Positions 28,021 to 37,350 of a stretch of 64,000 nt of DNA are shown piece by piece. Within the stretch, counting starts at the first letter, position 1; every line of letters starts with the position of its first letter. Made by a program: the position numbers and the translations under genes. The notes under the pieces were generated by a model that was not told the origin of the DNA, made no database searches, and saw only the letters and a program-made list of their open reading frames with translations. Source of the DNA: Pseudomonadota bacterium (GTDB taxonomy: Bacteria > Pseudomonadota > Alphaproteobacteria > Rhizobiales > Xanthobacteraceae). The stretch is taken from positions 310,001 through 374,000 of the forward strand of contig JAFEFL010000025.1 of assembly GCA_018240595.1 (NCBI GenBank), read 5' to 3'.

Positions 28021-28515
28021 TTAGGCTCCCTTGCGCGGCTGGCCATTGGCGCCGAAGTCGGCGCCGGAGGCCGCCTGCTTGATGGCCTGACGGATGCGCG
28101 AATAGGTGGCGCAGCGGCAGATATTGCCGTCCATCGCCGCATCGATGTCGGCATCGCTCGGGCTCTTGTTCTGCGTCAGCAGCGCCGCGGCGGTCATGAT
28201 CTGCCCGGCCTGGCAATAACCGCATTGCACGACATCGACGGCGAGCCACGCCTTCTGCAGCCGCGCGCCGACCGCCGTTTCACCGATGCCCTCGATGGTG
28301 GTGACCGCATGATTGCCGACGTCCGACACCGCGGTCTGACATGCGCGCACCGCCTGGCCGCCGATATGGACCGTGCAGGCACCGCACAGACCCGCGCCGC
28401 AACCGAACTTGGTCCCCTTGAGCTTGACGGCGTCGCGCAACACCCACAGCAGCGGGGTGTCGGCATCGACATCGACATCGTGGGATTTGCCGTTGATCGT
28501 GAGCGCGTAATGCAT
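28021..28515 (-). CDS. (2Fe-2S) subunit of the molybdenum hydroxylase (IorA type)
   Basis: Iron-sulfur subunit (164 aa) with the N-terminal plant-ferredoxin cluster (CGAGLCGACTV) and the helical C-terminal cluster (QCGYCQAGQ and NICRCATYSRIR). It carries electrons from the Moco site. The start at MHYALTINGKS is chosen, with GAGG 6 bp upstream. The 20-residue longer frame is not family-like. It lacks its own signal peptide and would be co-exported with the Tat-tagged large subunit. Confidence 0.93.
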   Translation of the reverse strand: MHYALTINGKSHDVDVDADTPLLWVLRDAVKLKGTKFGCGAGLCGACTVHIGGQAVRACQTAVSDVGNHAVTTIEGIGETAVGARLQKAWLAVDVVQCGYCQAGQIMTAAALLTQNKSPSDADIDAAMDGNICRCATYSRIRQAIKQAASGADFGANGQPRKGA

Positions 28516-28622
28516 GATCTGCCTCACCGATGGGGGTCGCCGCGCGCACACCTGCGCCGCTTGGACCGACTCCATTATAGCCGGCAGATTGTGGCGGCGG
28601 CAAAGCGCCCGCCGCTCAAAAG

Positions 28623-29510
28623 TTATTGATCGCGCTCCTCGGTCAGAAGTTTACGCGCTTTTTCCAGTTCCGCGAGCGCGGCGCCTTCGACCTTGGGGAA
28701 TTCCAGCTTCAGACCCTCCATCGCATCGGCGATGGCCGCGGCGACGACCAGACGCGAGAACCATTTGTGGTCGGCGGGAATGACGTACCACGGCGCCTCC
28801 GGCGTCGAGGTCTCGCGGATCGCGTCCTCGTAGGCGTCCATGTATTTCGGCCACAGCGCTCGCTCGGTTACGTCGCCGATCGAGAACTTCCAGCGCTTGG
28901 CCGGCTCGTCGATGCGATCGAGGAAGCGCTTGCGCTGTTCGTTACGCGAGACGTTGAGAAAGAATTTCAAGATCAGCGTGCCGTTGCGCGCCAGATGTTT
29001 CTCGAAGCCGCGGATGTCGTCGAAGCGCTGATGCCAGATGTCCTTGCCGTTCGGCTTGTCGGGCAGGCGCTGCGCCTTGAGGTATTCCGGATGCACGCGC
29101 ACTGCCAGCACTTCCTCGTAATGCGAGCGGTTGAAGATGCCGATGCGGCCGCGTTCAGGGACGCTCTTGGCGATGCGCCAGAGGAAAGTGTGGTCGAGCT
29201 CCTCCTGACTCGGCTGCTTGAACGAGAAGACCTGCACGCCCTGCGGATTGACGCCGCTCATGACGTGTTCGATCAGGCTGTCCTTGCCGGCGGCATCCAT
29301 CGCCTGCAGCACGATCAGCACGGACCAGCGGTTGTCGGCGTAGAGCTTCTCCTGCAGGTCGGAGAGGCGCTCGATACCTTCCTGAAGCAGATCCTTGGCG
29401 TCACCCTTGTCGATCGACAGGCCGGCAGTGTCGGCGGGATCGTGCGTGGCGAGCTTGAACGTCTCGGGCTTGTCGATGCGGAAACGCTTGGCGATCTGAT
29501 CGAGCTTCAT
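28623..29510 (-). CDS. ppk2: polyphosphate kinase 2 family protein
   Basis: PPK2 (295 aa, single domain), which transfers phosphate between polyphosphate and nucleoside mono- or diphosphates. Walker A is LQAMDAAGKDS, Walker B ERGRIGIFNRSHYEEVL, and the lid region follows with Arg residues near RNEQRKRFLDRID. KFSIGDVTERALWPKYMDAYEDAI is also family-typical. Substrate class (AMP versus ADP/GDP) cannot be settled by eye. It probably acts in energy storage or nucleotide regeneration. Confidence 0.92.
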   Translation of the reverse strand: MKLDQIAKRFRIDKPETFKLATHDPADTAGLSIDKGDAKDLLQEGIERLSDLQEKLYADNRWSVLIVLQAMDAAGKDSLIEHVMSGVNPQGVQVFSFKQPSQEELDHTFLWRIAKSVPERGRIGIFNRSHYEEVLAVRVHPEYLKAQRLPDKPNGKDIWHQRFDDIRGFEKHLARNGTLILKFFLNVSRNEQRKRFLDRIDEPAKRWKFSIGDVTERALWPKYMDAYEDAIRETSTPEAPWYVIPADHKWFSRLVVAAAIADAMEGLKLEFPKVEGAALAELEKARKLLTEERDQ

Positions 29511-29528
29511 GGGGTGCCTCTCGAAGCG

Positions 29529-30233
29529 TCAGGCGGCGAACCGTGCGGCGAGAAAGATGCGGGCGAAGGGCCGCATCTTCGGGTGGAAGTCGGCGGGGCC
29601 GCGGATGATCTTGATGTCGGCGAGCTCCGGCTGGCCCTCGCGGGCGAGATTCTGCAAAAGCTGCGCGCGCAGCGGCGCGGCGTCGAGCTTCGAACGCATG
29701 ACCTTGACCGCGCAGATGACCTCGCCGTCCATCGCCAGGGTCCAGCCGGGCTCGTCGGTCAGATCGGATGAGTCGAGCCCGGTCTCCTCCTTCAGTTCGC
29801 GGCGCACGCTGAAATCGAAGTCGACCGTGTTGCCGACGATGTCGCTGCGATCCGGGGTGCCGCAGGGGAAGTAGATCTGCCCCGCGTTGTAGGTGTGCGC
29901 CGCCATCTCGCCGAGCAGGAACGCGCCGTCCGCCGACATCACCGCGACGGCGCCGAAGCAGTCGTGAATGCCGGCGTCGGGGCGCCCTGAGGCGATCCAG
30001 TAGGTGAAGCTGGCGTAATCGGTTTCGAGAAAGCCGCCGTTGAGGACGCCGTTGTCGATGTCGCAGCGATGCATCACCAGAACGCGGCCGTTGAACAGCG
30101 CCGGCTTCTTTGCCTGCGCCGCCGTGAAAACGGCGTCGATCCGGCGCCGGTTGGCGTCGGCGAATGCCCAGGGCCTGGGCTCGTAAGCAAGTTCGAGCCG
30201 ATCGACGTGGACGACTTTCGGCGTGCCAATCAT
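29529..30233 (-). CDS. Nudix-like hydrolase
   Basis: A 234-aa protein with a Nudix-like core: RRELKEETGLD matches the REUxEExGU part, preceded by a Gly-containing strand (FPCGTPDRSDIVGN). The expected Glu at Gly+6 is Asp, and the spacing to REL is four residues instead of seven, so the Nudix box is atypical. The start overlaps the stop of the PhzF-like gene by 4 bp. The substrate, presumably a nucleoside diphosphate derivative, is unknown and activity is uncertain. Confidence 0.7.
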   Translation of the reverse strand: MIGTPKVVHVDRLELAYEPRPWAFADANRRRIDAVFTAAQAKKPALFNGRVLVMHRCDIDNGVLNGGFLETDYASFTYWIASGRPDAGIHDCFGAVAVMSADGAFLLGEMAAHTYNAGQIYFPCGTPDRSDIVGNTVDFDFSVRRELKEETGLDSSDLTDEPGWTLAMDGEVICAVKVMRSKLDAAPLRAQLLQNLAREGQPELADIKIIRGPADFHPKMRPFARIFLAARFAA

Positions 30234-31126
30234 GCTTCGATGACGCCCTCGGTGACGACGACGGCATCGCCGCCGATCGAGGCCTCGCGCAGCCTGCCGC
30301 CTTCGACATCGAGCGTCAGATGCAGCACGCTCGGCCGGCCCATCTCGTAGCCCTGCTCGATGGCGAGCTTGCGCACGCCGTCGGCGGGGCGCTTGTGCGC
30401 GACGTAAAGGCCGGAAAAGGCCGCCAGCGCGCTGCCGGTTGCCGGATCCTCGGCGACGCTAATGCCGGGCGCGAACATGCGGACGTGGAGCTGGTGCCCC
30501 GCCTCGGCAGCCTCCGCGCACACCACATAGGCCTTGGCCGGCCCGCCGTGCCCGAAAGCCTGCGTGAAAGTCTCGCCGTTCGGCTTCGCCCTGCCCGCAG
30601 CCTCGAGCGAGCGCACCGCGACGATGGCGAACGGCACGCCGGCGGACCAGCGCGACGGCGGGAACGCCTTGACGTCGATATCGGCGGGCTCCAGCCCAAG
30701 CCCGGCGGCGAGAACCGCGGGCTCCGGCAGATCGCCCAACCGCTCCGGCAGTTGCGGCAGCTTGAATTCGGCGAAGCCTGAATCGGCATCATGCATGCGC
30801 ACGTCGCACGGCACGGGTCCGATCTTCTCGCCGACGACGAAGCTCTGCTCGCCTCCGCCCGAAGCGCGCGCCAGACCGACCGCGGCGCCGACCGTCGGGT
30901 GGCCGGCGAAAGGCAGTTCGGACGACGGCGTGAAGATGCGCATGGCGGCGCGGTGGCCGGCGTCCTGCGGCGGCGCGATGAACACGGTCTCCGAATAATT
31001 GAACTCGCGGGCGATGGTCTGCATCGCCTGGGTGTCGAGGCCCTCGGCGTCGAACACCATGCCGAGCGGATTGCCGGTAAAGCGGCGGCGGGTGAAAACG
31101 TCGAGCGTGATGTAGCGGCGACGCAT
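30230..31126 (-). CDS. PhzF family isomerase/epimerase-like protein
   Basis: PhzF/diaminopimelate-epimerase fold (298 aa). It has the N-terminal signature YITLDVFTRRRFTGNPLGMVFDAEGL, the catalytic Glu region REFNYSETVFIAPP, and the second-lobe motif ISVAEDPATGSALAAFSGLY. Only true phenazine operons make PhzF a phenazine enzyme. Here the neighbours are pdxY and a Nudix protein, so the function is unassigned. It overlaps pdxY by one base (TAATG). Confidence 0.9.
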   Translation of the reverse strand: MRRRYITLDVFTRRRFTGNPLGMVFDAEGLDTQAMQTIAREFNYSETVFIAPPQDAGHRAAMRIFTPSSELPFAGHPTVGAAVGLARASGGGEQSFVVGEKIGPVPCDVRMHDADSGFAEFKLPQLPERLGDLPEPAVLAAGLGLEPADIDVKAFPPSRWSAGVPFAIVAVRSLEAAGRAKPNGETFTQAFGHGGPAKAYVVCAEAAEAGHQLHVRMFAPGISVAEDPATGSALAAFSGLYVAHKRPADGVRKLAIEQGYEMGRPSVLHLTLDVEGGRLREASIGGDAVVVTEGVIEA

Positions 31127-32010
31127 TACAATTGCCTTTCGGTTTCCTTGAACGGCGGCGCGACGAGCTCTTCAACTTCGAACGCGCGGCTCGGCTTGAC
31201 GACCTCATCCTGGCCGAGCACGACCTGAATTTCGCTGGCGCCGGCCTCGAGCGTCTTCTGCAGGATGCCGAAGATGCTGCTGCCGGCGCGGGCCAGCGCC
31301 TCCTTCGCGCCGCCCTGCCGCAAATAATGCGCCAGAAACAAAGCCGCGACCGCGTCGCCCGCGCCGTTGGCGATGAGCTGCAGGCGCGGCGTGCGCAACA
31401 AGTAGCAGCCGGTGTCGTCGGAGGCGAGCATGTCGATCGCGTCCTCCGGCGTCTCGTCGGTGTGCAGCGACGTCACCAGCACCGCGTGCGGGCCGAGATC
31501 GTGCAGCGCCTTGACGGCATCGAGCGCCTCGGCCCGCGTCCTGGACGACCGGCCGGTGAGAAAATCGAGCTCGAACTGGTTGGGCGTCACGATGTCGGCA
31601 GTGGGTAACGCCTTCGTTTTGATGAAATCCGGAATGCCCTCGCGCACGAAGACGCCCTTGCCGACGTCGCCTATCACCGGATCGCAGCAATAGCGCGCCG
31701 ACGGATTGGCGCGGCGCACGGTCGTCACCGAGTCGAGAATGGCCTCGGCGATCTCCGCGCTGCCCATATAGCCGGAGAGGACGCCATCGCACTCCGGCAG
31801 TACGCCGCGCTGCTCGAGACCCGCCACCAGACTGCGGATCAGCTTGCCGCCGAACACTTCGCCCTGCCATTCGCCATAGCCGGTGTGGTTGGAAAACTGC
31901 ACGGTGTGGATCGGCCACACCTCGACCCCCATGCGCTGCAGCGGAAACACCGCCGCCGAGTTGCCAACATGGCCGAAGACGACATGGGACTGGATGGAAA
32001 TGAGGTTCAT
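31126..32010 (-). CDS. pdxY: pyridoxal kinase
   Basis: ATP-dependent kinase (294 aa) of the ribokinase superfamily, which phosphorylates pyridoxal in the B6 salvage pathway. It starts with ISIQSHVVFGHVGNSAAVFPLQRMG, typical of PdxY. VQFSNHTGYGEWQG binds the pyridine ring. The catalytic anion-hole motif is NGAGDAVAALFLAHYL with its Asp. First gene of pdxY-phzF-nudix, which overlap one another and so form one transcript. Confidence 0.95.
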   Translation of the reverse strand: MNLISIQSHVVFGHVGNSAAVFPLQRMGVEVWPIHTVQFSNHTGYGEWQGEVFGGKLIRSLVAGLEQRGVLPECDGVLSGYMGSAEIAEAILDSVTTVRRANPSARYCCDPVIGDVGKGVFVREGIPDFIKTKALPTADIVTPNQFELDFLTGRSSRTRAEALDAVKALHDLGPHAVLVTSLHTDETPEDAIDMLASDDTGCYLLRTPRLQLIANGAGDAVAALFLAHYLRQGGAKEALARAGSSIFGILQKTLEAGASEIQVVLGQDEVVKPSRAFEVEELVAPPFKETERQL

Positions 32011-32026
32011 ACGTCAGACAATAACA

Positions 32027-32056
32027 GAAACGGCGGGGAAGTTCCCCCGCCGTTTC
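32027..32056 (-). terminator. intrinsic terminator after the SsuA/TauA-like gene
   Basis: A 12-bp perfect stem (GAAACGGCGGGG / CCCCGCCGTTTC) with a 6-nt loop. On the minus strand TGTTATTGT follows. It separates the ABC importer operon from pdxY. Confidence 0.8.
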
Positions 32057-32084
32057 CGTATTCCTGTCGATGGCCGTGCGAGGC

Positions 32085-33119
32085 TTACTTCATGCCCAGC
32101 TTCTTGTGGGCTTCGTCGACGAACTTGTTGGTGTAGGTCTTCGACACGTCGATGTTGGCCTTGGCGACGTCCGGCGAGCCTTGCGAGAACACCGCGAGCA
32201 CGGCGGCGGCGCCCTTCGGGTCCATGCGGCCGGTCTCCGAATACATCGGGATCGTGTTCTTGAGCGCCGCGATGTAGCCCGCCTTGTCCTTGCCGACGTA
32301 TTCCGGCGGCATCTTGTCGGCGATCTCCTCGGGCGTGTGGCTGTGGATCCACTTCAGCGTGTTGATGATCGCGTTGGTCATCGCCTGCACTTCCTTCTCG
32401 TGGCCGGCGATCCAGTCAGCGCGTGTATAGAGCGCGCCGCCCGGATATTCGCCGCCGAACACCTGAAGCGTGTCGTGCTGGGTGCGGGTGTCGCTCAGGA
32501 TGCGCAGGTCCTTGTTGCGGCCCTGGAGCACGGTGACCGATGGGTCGAGCATCACCGCGGCATCGACCTGGCCCTGCTCCATCGCGGCCACGGCCGTGGC
32601 ACCGAGACCGACGCCGATGACGCCGACCGAGTTGGAATCGACGCCTTCCTTCTTCAGGAGATATTTGAGGAAGAAGTCGGTCGAGGAGCCCGGCGCCGAA
32701 ACGCCGACCTTCTTGTTGGCGAGGTCCTTCACCGACTTGATGGTGGCGGTCTGCTTCGGCGACACGACCAGCGCCAGGCCCGGGAAGCGGTCATAGACCA
32801 CGAAGGCCTGCAGGTGCTGGCCCTTGGCCGCCAGATTGACGCAATGGTCGAAATAGCCGGAGACGACGTCGGCCGAGCCGCCGATCACGGCCTTGAGTGC
32901 GTCCGAGCCGCCCTTGAAATCGACGACATCGACGTTGACGCCGGCCTTCTCGTATTCGCCGAGCTGCTTGGCGAGCATGGTCGGCAGGTAGCAGAGGCAC
33001 GAGCCGCCGCCGACCGCCAGCGTGATCTTGGACTGGGCGAGCGCCGCGCCGGCCATCAGACCGGTCGAAACGACGAGCGCAGCCGCCGCCGTGGCGACGC
33101 GCCGAAACATCCTGGACAT
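32085..33119 (-). CDS. ABC transporter substrate-binding protein (nitrate/sulfonate/taurine type)
   Basis: Periplasmic binding protein (344 aa) with a signal peptide (residues 1-29, ending AGAALAQ) and the SsuA/TauA/NMT1 fold: CYLPTMLAKQLGEYEKAGVNVDVVDFKGG, then GSADVVSGYFDH and VGVSAPGSSTDFFLKYLL. It is the last gene of an ATPase-permease-binding protein unit. Whether it binds an aliphatic sulfonate, taurine, nitrate or a thiamine precursor cannot be told. No desulfonation or nitrate genes are nearby. Confidence 0.9.
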   Translation of the reverse strand: MSRMFRRVATAAAALVVSTGLMAGAALAQSKITLAVGGGSCLCYLPTMLAKQLGEYEKAGVNVDVVDFKGGSDALKAVIGGSADVVSGYFDHCVNLAAKGQHLQAFVVYDRFPGLALVVSPKQTATIKSVKDLANKKVGVSAPGSSTDFFLKYLLKKEGVDSNSVGVIGVGLGATAVAAMEQGQVDAAVMLDPSVTVLQGRNKDLRILSDTRTQHDTLQVFGGEYPGGALYTRADWIAGHEKEVQAMTNAIINTLKWIHSHTPEEIADKMPPEYVGKDKAGYIAALKNTIPMYSETGRMDPKGAAAVLAVFSQGSPDVAKANIDVSKTYTNKFVDEAHKKLGMK

Positions 33120-33206
33120 TGATTTTCCTCCTTATGTGCTTTCGTTGGCGCGCAATCTAGGCGAGCCGCCGGCCATTGCCTAGCCTCTCAAAAAGCGGGC
33201 CGCCCC

Positions 33207-33995
33207 TTACGGTTTGGCATCGCCCACGGCCGGCCGCCAGATCAGCAAGCGCCTTTCCACCACGGTCACGATCATGTCGATGACGATGACGAAGGCCGCG
33301 AGCACGAACATGCCGGCGAACACGCCGGCCACGTCGAATACGCCTTCGGCCTGCTGGATCAGATAGCCGAGGCCGGCGGCGGCGCCGAGGTATTCGCCGA
33401 CTACCGCGCCGACCACAGCAAAGCCGACCGAGGTGTGCAGCGACGAGAACATCCAGGACAGCGCCGACGGCCAGTACACGTGGCGCATGAGCTGGCGCTC
33501 CTTCATGCCGAGCATGCGGGCATTGGCAAGCACGGTGGGCGAGACTTCCTTGACGCCCTGATAGACGTTGAAGAAGACGATGAAAAACACCAGCGTGACG
33601 CCGAGCGCAACCTTCGACCAGATGCCGAGGCCGAGCCAAAGGGTGAAGATCGGCGCCAGCACGACGCGCGGCAGTGCATTGGCCATCTTCACGTAGGGAT
33701 CGAACACCGCGGCGGTGCGCGGCTGGCGCGCGAACCAGAAACCGACGAGCACGCCGCCGATCGAGCCGATGCCGAAGGCAAGCATCGATTCAACCAGGGT
33801 CACCCAGAGGTGCTTCCAGATCACGCCGGACGCGAACCACGAGATGACTTGCTGCACCACGTCGACCGGATTGGAGAAGAAGAACGGCGGCAGCAGGATG
33901 TGGCCGAACACCGGATAGGTGGTGAACACGTACCAGACCGCGACGAACACCACCGCTACGGCGATCTGAAGGCTAAGCAAGCTTACGCGTGACAT
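33207..33995 (-). CDS. ABC transporter permease (SsuC/TauC type)
   Basis: Six-span permease (262 aa). The conserved cytoplasmic coupling loop lies at SPTVLANARMLGMKERQLMRHVYWPSA. Further family marks are FGIGSIGGVLVGFWFARQP and LPRVVLAPIFTLWLGLG. Its start shares one base with the ATPase stop. Works with the ATPase at 33995-34828. Confidence 0.92.
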   Translation of the reverse strand: MSRVSLLSLQIAVAVVFVAVWYVFTTYPVFGHILLPPFFFSNPVDVVQQVISWFASGVIWKHLWVTLVESMLAFGIGSIGGVLVGFWFARQPRTAAVFDPYVKMANALPRVVLAPIFTLWLGLGIWSKVALGVTLVFFIVFFNVYQGVKEVSPTVLANARMLGMKERQLMRHVYWPSALSWMFSSLHTSVGFAVVGAVVGEYLGAAAGLGYLIQQAEGVFDVAGVFAGMFVLAAFVIVIDMIVTVVERRLLIWRPAVGDAKP

Positions 33996-34828
33996 CAGCG
34001 GCCCTCCGCCTGGGCATAGCCCTTGACGACTTCTTCCTTGAGCATGTGCCAGATGTCGCGGTGAAGATCGTGGAACTCCGGGCTCAGCTTGATGTCGGCG
34101 ATGTCGCGCGGGCGCGACAGGGTCACGCGCCAGTCACCGATGATGCGCGAAGCCGGGCCCGCCGACATGATGACGACCCGATCCGACAAGGCGATCGCCT
34201 CCTCGAGGTCGTGGGTGACGAACAGCACCGCCTTGCGGTCGGCGCTCCACAGTTCAAGCAGCAGGTTGCCCATGATCTGCCGGGTCTGCGCGTCGAGCGG
34301 ACCGAACGGCTCGTCCATCAGCAGAATCTTCGGATCGCGGATGAGCACCTGCGCGAGGCCGACGCGCTTGCGCTGGCCGCCCGACAGCATGTGCGGATAG
34401 CGGTCGCCGAAGGCGCCAAGTCCGACCTTGCCGAGCCAGTCCCTGGCGCGGCCCCTCGCCTCGGCCTGCGGCACGCCGACGATCTCCAGCCCGATGGCGA
34501 CGTTCTCCAGCGCCGTCTTCCACGGAAACAGCGCATCAGCCTGAAAGAGATAGCCGGCCTGGCGATTGAGGTCGTCGAGCCTGCTGCCGAAGATATCGAC
34601 CGAGCCCGCCGCCGGCGCCAACAGCCCCGCGGCGATATTGAGCAGCGTGGATTTGCCGCAACCGGTCGGCCCGACGATGGACACGAATTCGCCGTCGGCG
34701 ACGTTCAGCGTCGCATTACTGACAGCGCGAAACACGCCGCCATCGGCGAGCCGGAAGGCCACATCGACGCCATTCAGCGCCACCGCCGCATCGTTGGTTG
34801 CCGCTGTCGCGGTCATCGTCGCCGCCAT
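33995..34828 (-). CDS. ABC transporter ATP-binding protein (SsuB/TauB type)
   Basis: ATPase (277 aa from the chosen ATG). A 35-residue longer frame begins in a low-complexity region and is not family-like. Walker A is GPTGCGKST, signature MLSGGQRKRVGLAQVL, Walker B ILLMDEPFGPLD, and switch His FVTHDLEEAI. The Q-loop segment GYLFQADALFPWKTALENV is typical of the nitrate/sulfonate group. First gene of its operon. Confidence 0.92.
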   Translation of the reverse strand: MAATMTATAATNDAAVALNGVDVAFRLADGGVFRAVSNATLNVADGEFVSIVGPTGCGKSTLLNIAAGLLAPAAGSVDIFGSRLDDLNRQAGYLFQADALFPWKTALENVAIGLEIVGVPQAEARGRARDWLGKVGLGAFGDRYPHMLSGGQRKRVGLAQVLIRDPKILLMDEPFGPLDAQTRQIMGNLLLELWSADRKAVLFVTHDLEEAIALSDRVVIMSAGPASRIIGDWRVTLSRPRDIADIKLSPEFHDLHRDIWHMLKEEVVKGYAQAEGR

Positions 34829-34933
34829 GCTTCTTGTCTTCCCCGGTCGCCCCGCGAGCCCGCGCAAACTAGCCGCTCGCGCCGGCAAAGCAAACCGCGA
34901 AGCGGGCGGGCATGCCTGACCCGTAAAACGCAA

Positions 34934-34958
34934 AAGGGCCCGCTCCCGGCGGGCCCTT
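34934..34958 (-). terminator. intrinsic terminator downstream of ilvC
   Basis: A 10-bp stem AAGGGCCCGC / GCGGGCCCTT with a 5-nt loop is followed on the minus strand by TTGCGTTTTACGG. It ends the ilv gene cluster. Confidence 0.85.
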
Positions 34959-34981
34959 CGCTATCGCAGCAAGCAGAACGC

Positions 34982-36010
<1,029 letters not shown>

Positions 36011-36093
36011 CTACTCGGTGTTGTTGCCTTACCCGGAAATTCGGCCCTGCTTCTAGGACGCTCCGGACGCGCCCACAAGCCCAAAAGGCCCCG

Positions 36094-36690
36094 TCAGAGG
36101 ACCATTGGCACGATGCTGACGACCAGCAGTAAGGCCATGACGATGTTGAAGGTTCTGGCGTGGCGCGGATTGGCCAGGAGGCCGCGCAGCGCCACCCCGA
36201 AGCCTGTCCAGGTGACGACGGTGCCCACCGTGGCCAGGACCTCGACGGCGAGCACGATCAGGACGTCCTTGAGCTGGTGCTCGGGCCGCACATAGAGCGC
36301 GATCACGGTCAGGGCCATGACCACGGCCTTCGGATTGACCCACTGAAAAGCAGCCGCCTGCAGGAACGTCATCGGGCGGCCGAGATCGACCTTGGCGCCG
36401 CTGTCGGGGCGCGAATTGGCGACCTTCCAGGCGAGCCACAGCATATAGAGCGCGCCGGCGATCTTCAGCGCCGTCTGCAAACCCGGCGCCGCGGCAAAGA
36501 TGGCGCCAAGCCCGGCAGCGGCGGCAACCACGAGAACGACAAAGCCCGCGGTGATCCCGGCCATGTGCGGAACCGTCCGCATGAAGCCGAAATTCACGCC
36601 CGAAGCCGTGACCATGATGTTGTTCGGCCCGGGCGTGAACGCCGTCACGAAGACGAACAGCGTCAGCGCCGCAAAGACGTCATACGGCAT
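36094..36690 (-). CDS. LysE/RhtB family amino acid exporter
   Basis: Six-span translocator (198 aa). The N-terminal FVTAFTPGPNNIMVTASGVNFG is the family signature, and AGALYMLWLAWKVANS and FLQAAAFQWVNPKAVVMAL follow. Its ATG begins immediately at the ilvH stop, so it is translated with ilvBH and lies between ilvH and ilvC. That location makes a branched-chain amino acid (or norvaline/homoserine-like side product) the most sensible export substrate. This is inference. Confidence 0.9.
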   Translation of the reverse strand: MPYDVFAALTLFVFVTAFTPGPNNIMVTASGVNFGFMRTVPHMAGITAGFVVLVVAAAAGLGAIFAAAPGLQTALKIAGALYMLWLAWKVANSRPDSGAKVDLGRPMTFLQAAAFQWVNPKAVVMALTVIALYVRPEHQLKDVLIVLAVEVLATVGTVVTWTGFGVALRGLLANPRHARTFNIVMALLLVVSIVPMVL

Positions 36691-37251
36691 TTACATCGTG
36701 TCCGGACCACGCGCGATCGCCACGATGCCGGTGCGGGACACCTCGACCAGACCGAGCGGCAGCATCAGCGCGACGAACTGCTCGATCTTTTCGCTCTTGC
36801 CGGTGATCTCGAAAATGAAGCTCTCGGTGGTGGCGTCGATGACGCGGGCGCGGAAGGCGTCCGCCAGGCGCAGCGCCTCGACGCGCTCGTCGCCCTTGCC
36901 CCTCACCTTCACCATCGCCAGCTCGCGCTCGATCGAACGGCCCGACAGGGTCATGTCGACGACGCGGTGCACCGGCACGAGGCGATCGAGCTGGTTCTTG
37001 ATCTGCTCGATCACCATCGGCGTGCCGGTGGTGACGACGGTGATCAGCGACTGGTGCTTGGCGTGCTCGGTCTCCGACACCGTCAGCGACTCGATATTGT
37101 AGCCGCGGCCGGAGAACAGGCCGATGACGCGGGCCAGTACGCCCGGTTCGTTGTCGACCAGCACCGACAAGGTGTGGGTCTCCGGCTTCTGCACATTGGT
37201 CGCGGTCGGGTAATGCGACGTCGACGACGGGATGTTGGCGTTGGCGTTCAC
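36691..37251 (-). CDS. ilvH: acetolactate synthase small (regulatory) subunit
   Basis: ACT-domain regulatory subunit (186 aa from the chosen start) that activates IlvB and confers valine feedback inhibition. ETHTLSVLVDNEPGVLARVIGLFSGRGYNIESLTV is the ACT domain. The C-terminal half is the ALS small-subunit domain. I chose the GTG at 37251 because AAGGA lies 8 bp upstream. The ATG at 37278 has no Shine-Dalgarno and falls inside the palindromic repeat. Follows ilvB by about 100 bp. Confidence 0.93.
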   Translation of the reverse strand: MNANANIPSSTSHYPTATNVQKPETHTLSVLVDNEPGVLARVIGLFSGRGYNIESLTVSETEHAKHQSLITVVTTGTPMVIEQIKNQLDRLVPVHRVVDMTLSGRSIERELAMVKVRGKGDERVEALRLADAFRARVIDATTESFIFEITGKSEKIEQFVALMLPLGLVEVSRTGIVAIARGPDTM

Positions 37252-37272
37252 GAGTTTGATCCTTGTCAGCGC

Positions 37273-37343
37273 TGTCATCGTCCGCGAAGGCGGACGATCC
37301 AGCAAGTATTCAAGAGCCGGGTCCCCGCCTTCGCGGGGACGAC
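37273..37343. repeat. palindromic intergenic repeat element (copy 2), between ilvB and ilvH
   Basis: Two hairpins: ATCGTCCGC-GAAG-GCGGACGAT (37277-37298) and GTCCCCGC-CTTC-GCGGGGAC (37321-37340). On the minus strand the order and flanks (GGATCG...CGATGACAG) match copy 1 at 25671-25769. It sits inside an operon, directly upstream of the ilvH ribosome-binding site, so it will be present in the mRNA. Confidence 0.75.
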
Positions 37344-37350
37344 GGCGTGA

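Noticed and set aside
30230-31126. Phenazine biosynthesis locus
   Set aside because: Only a PhzF-fold protein is present; no other phz gene is nearby, and PhzF-like proteins are widespread outside phenazine producers.
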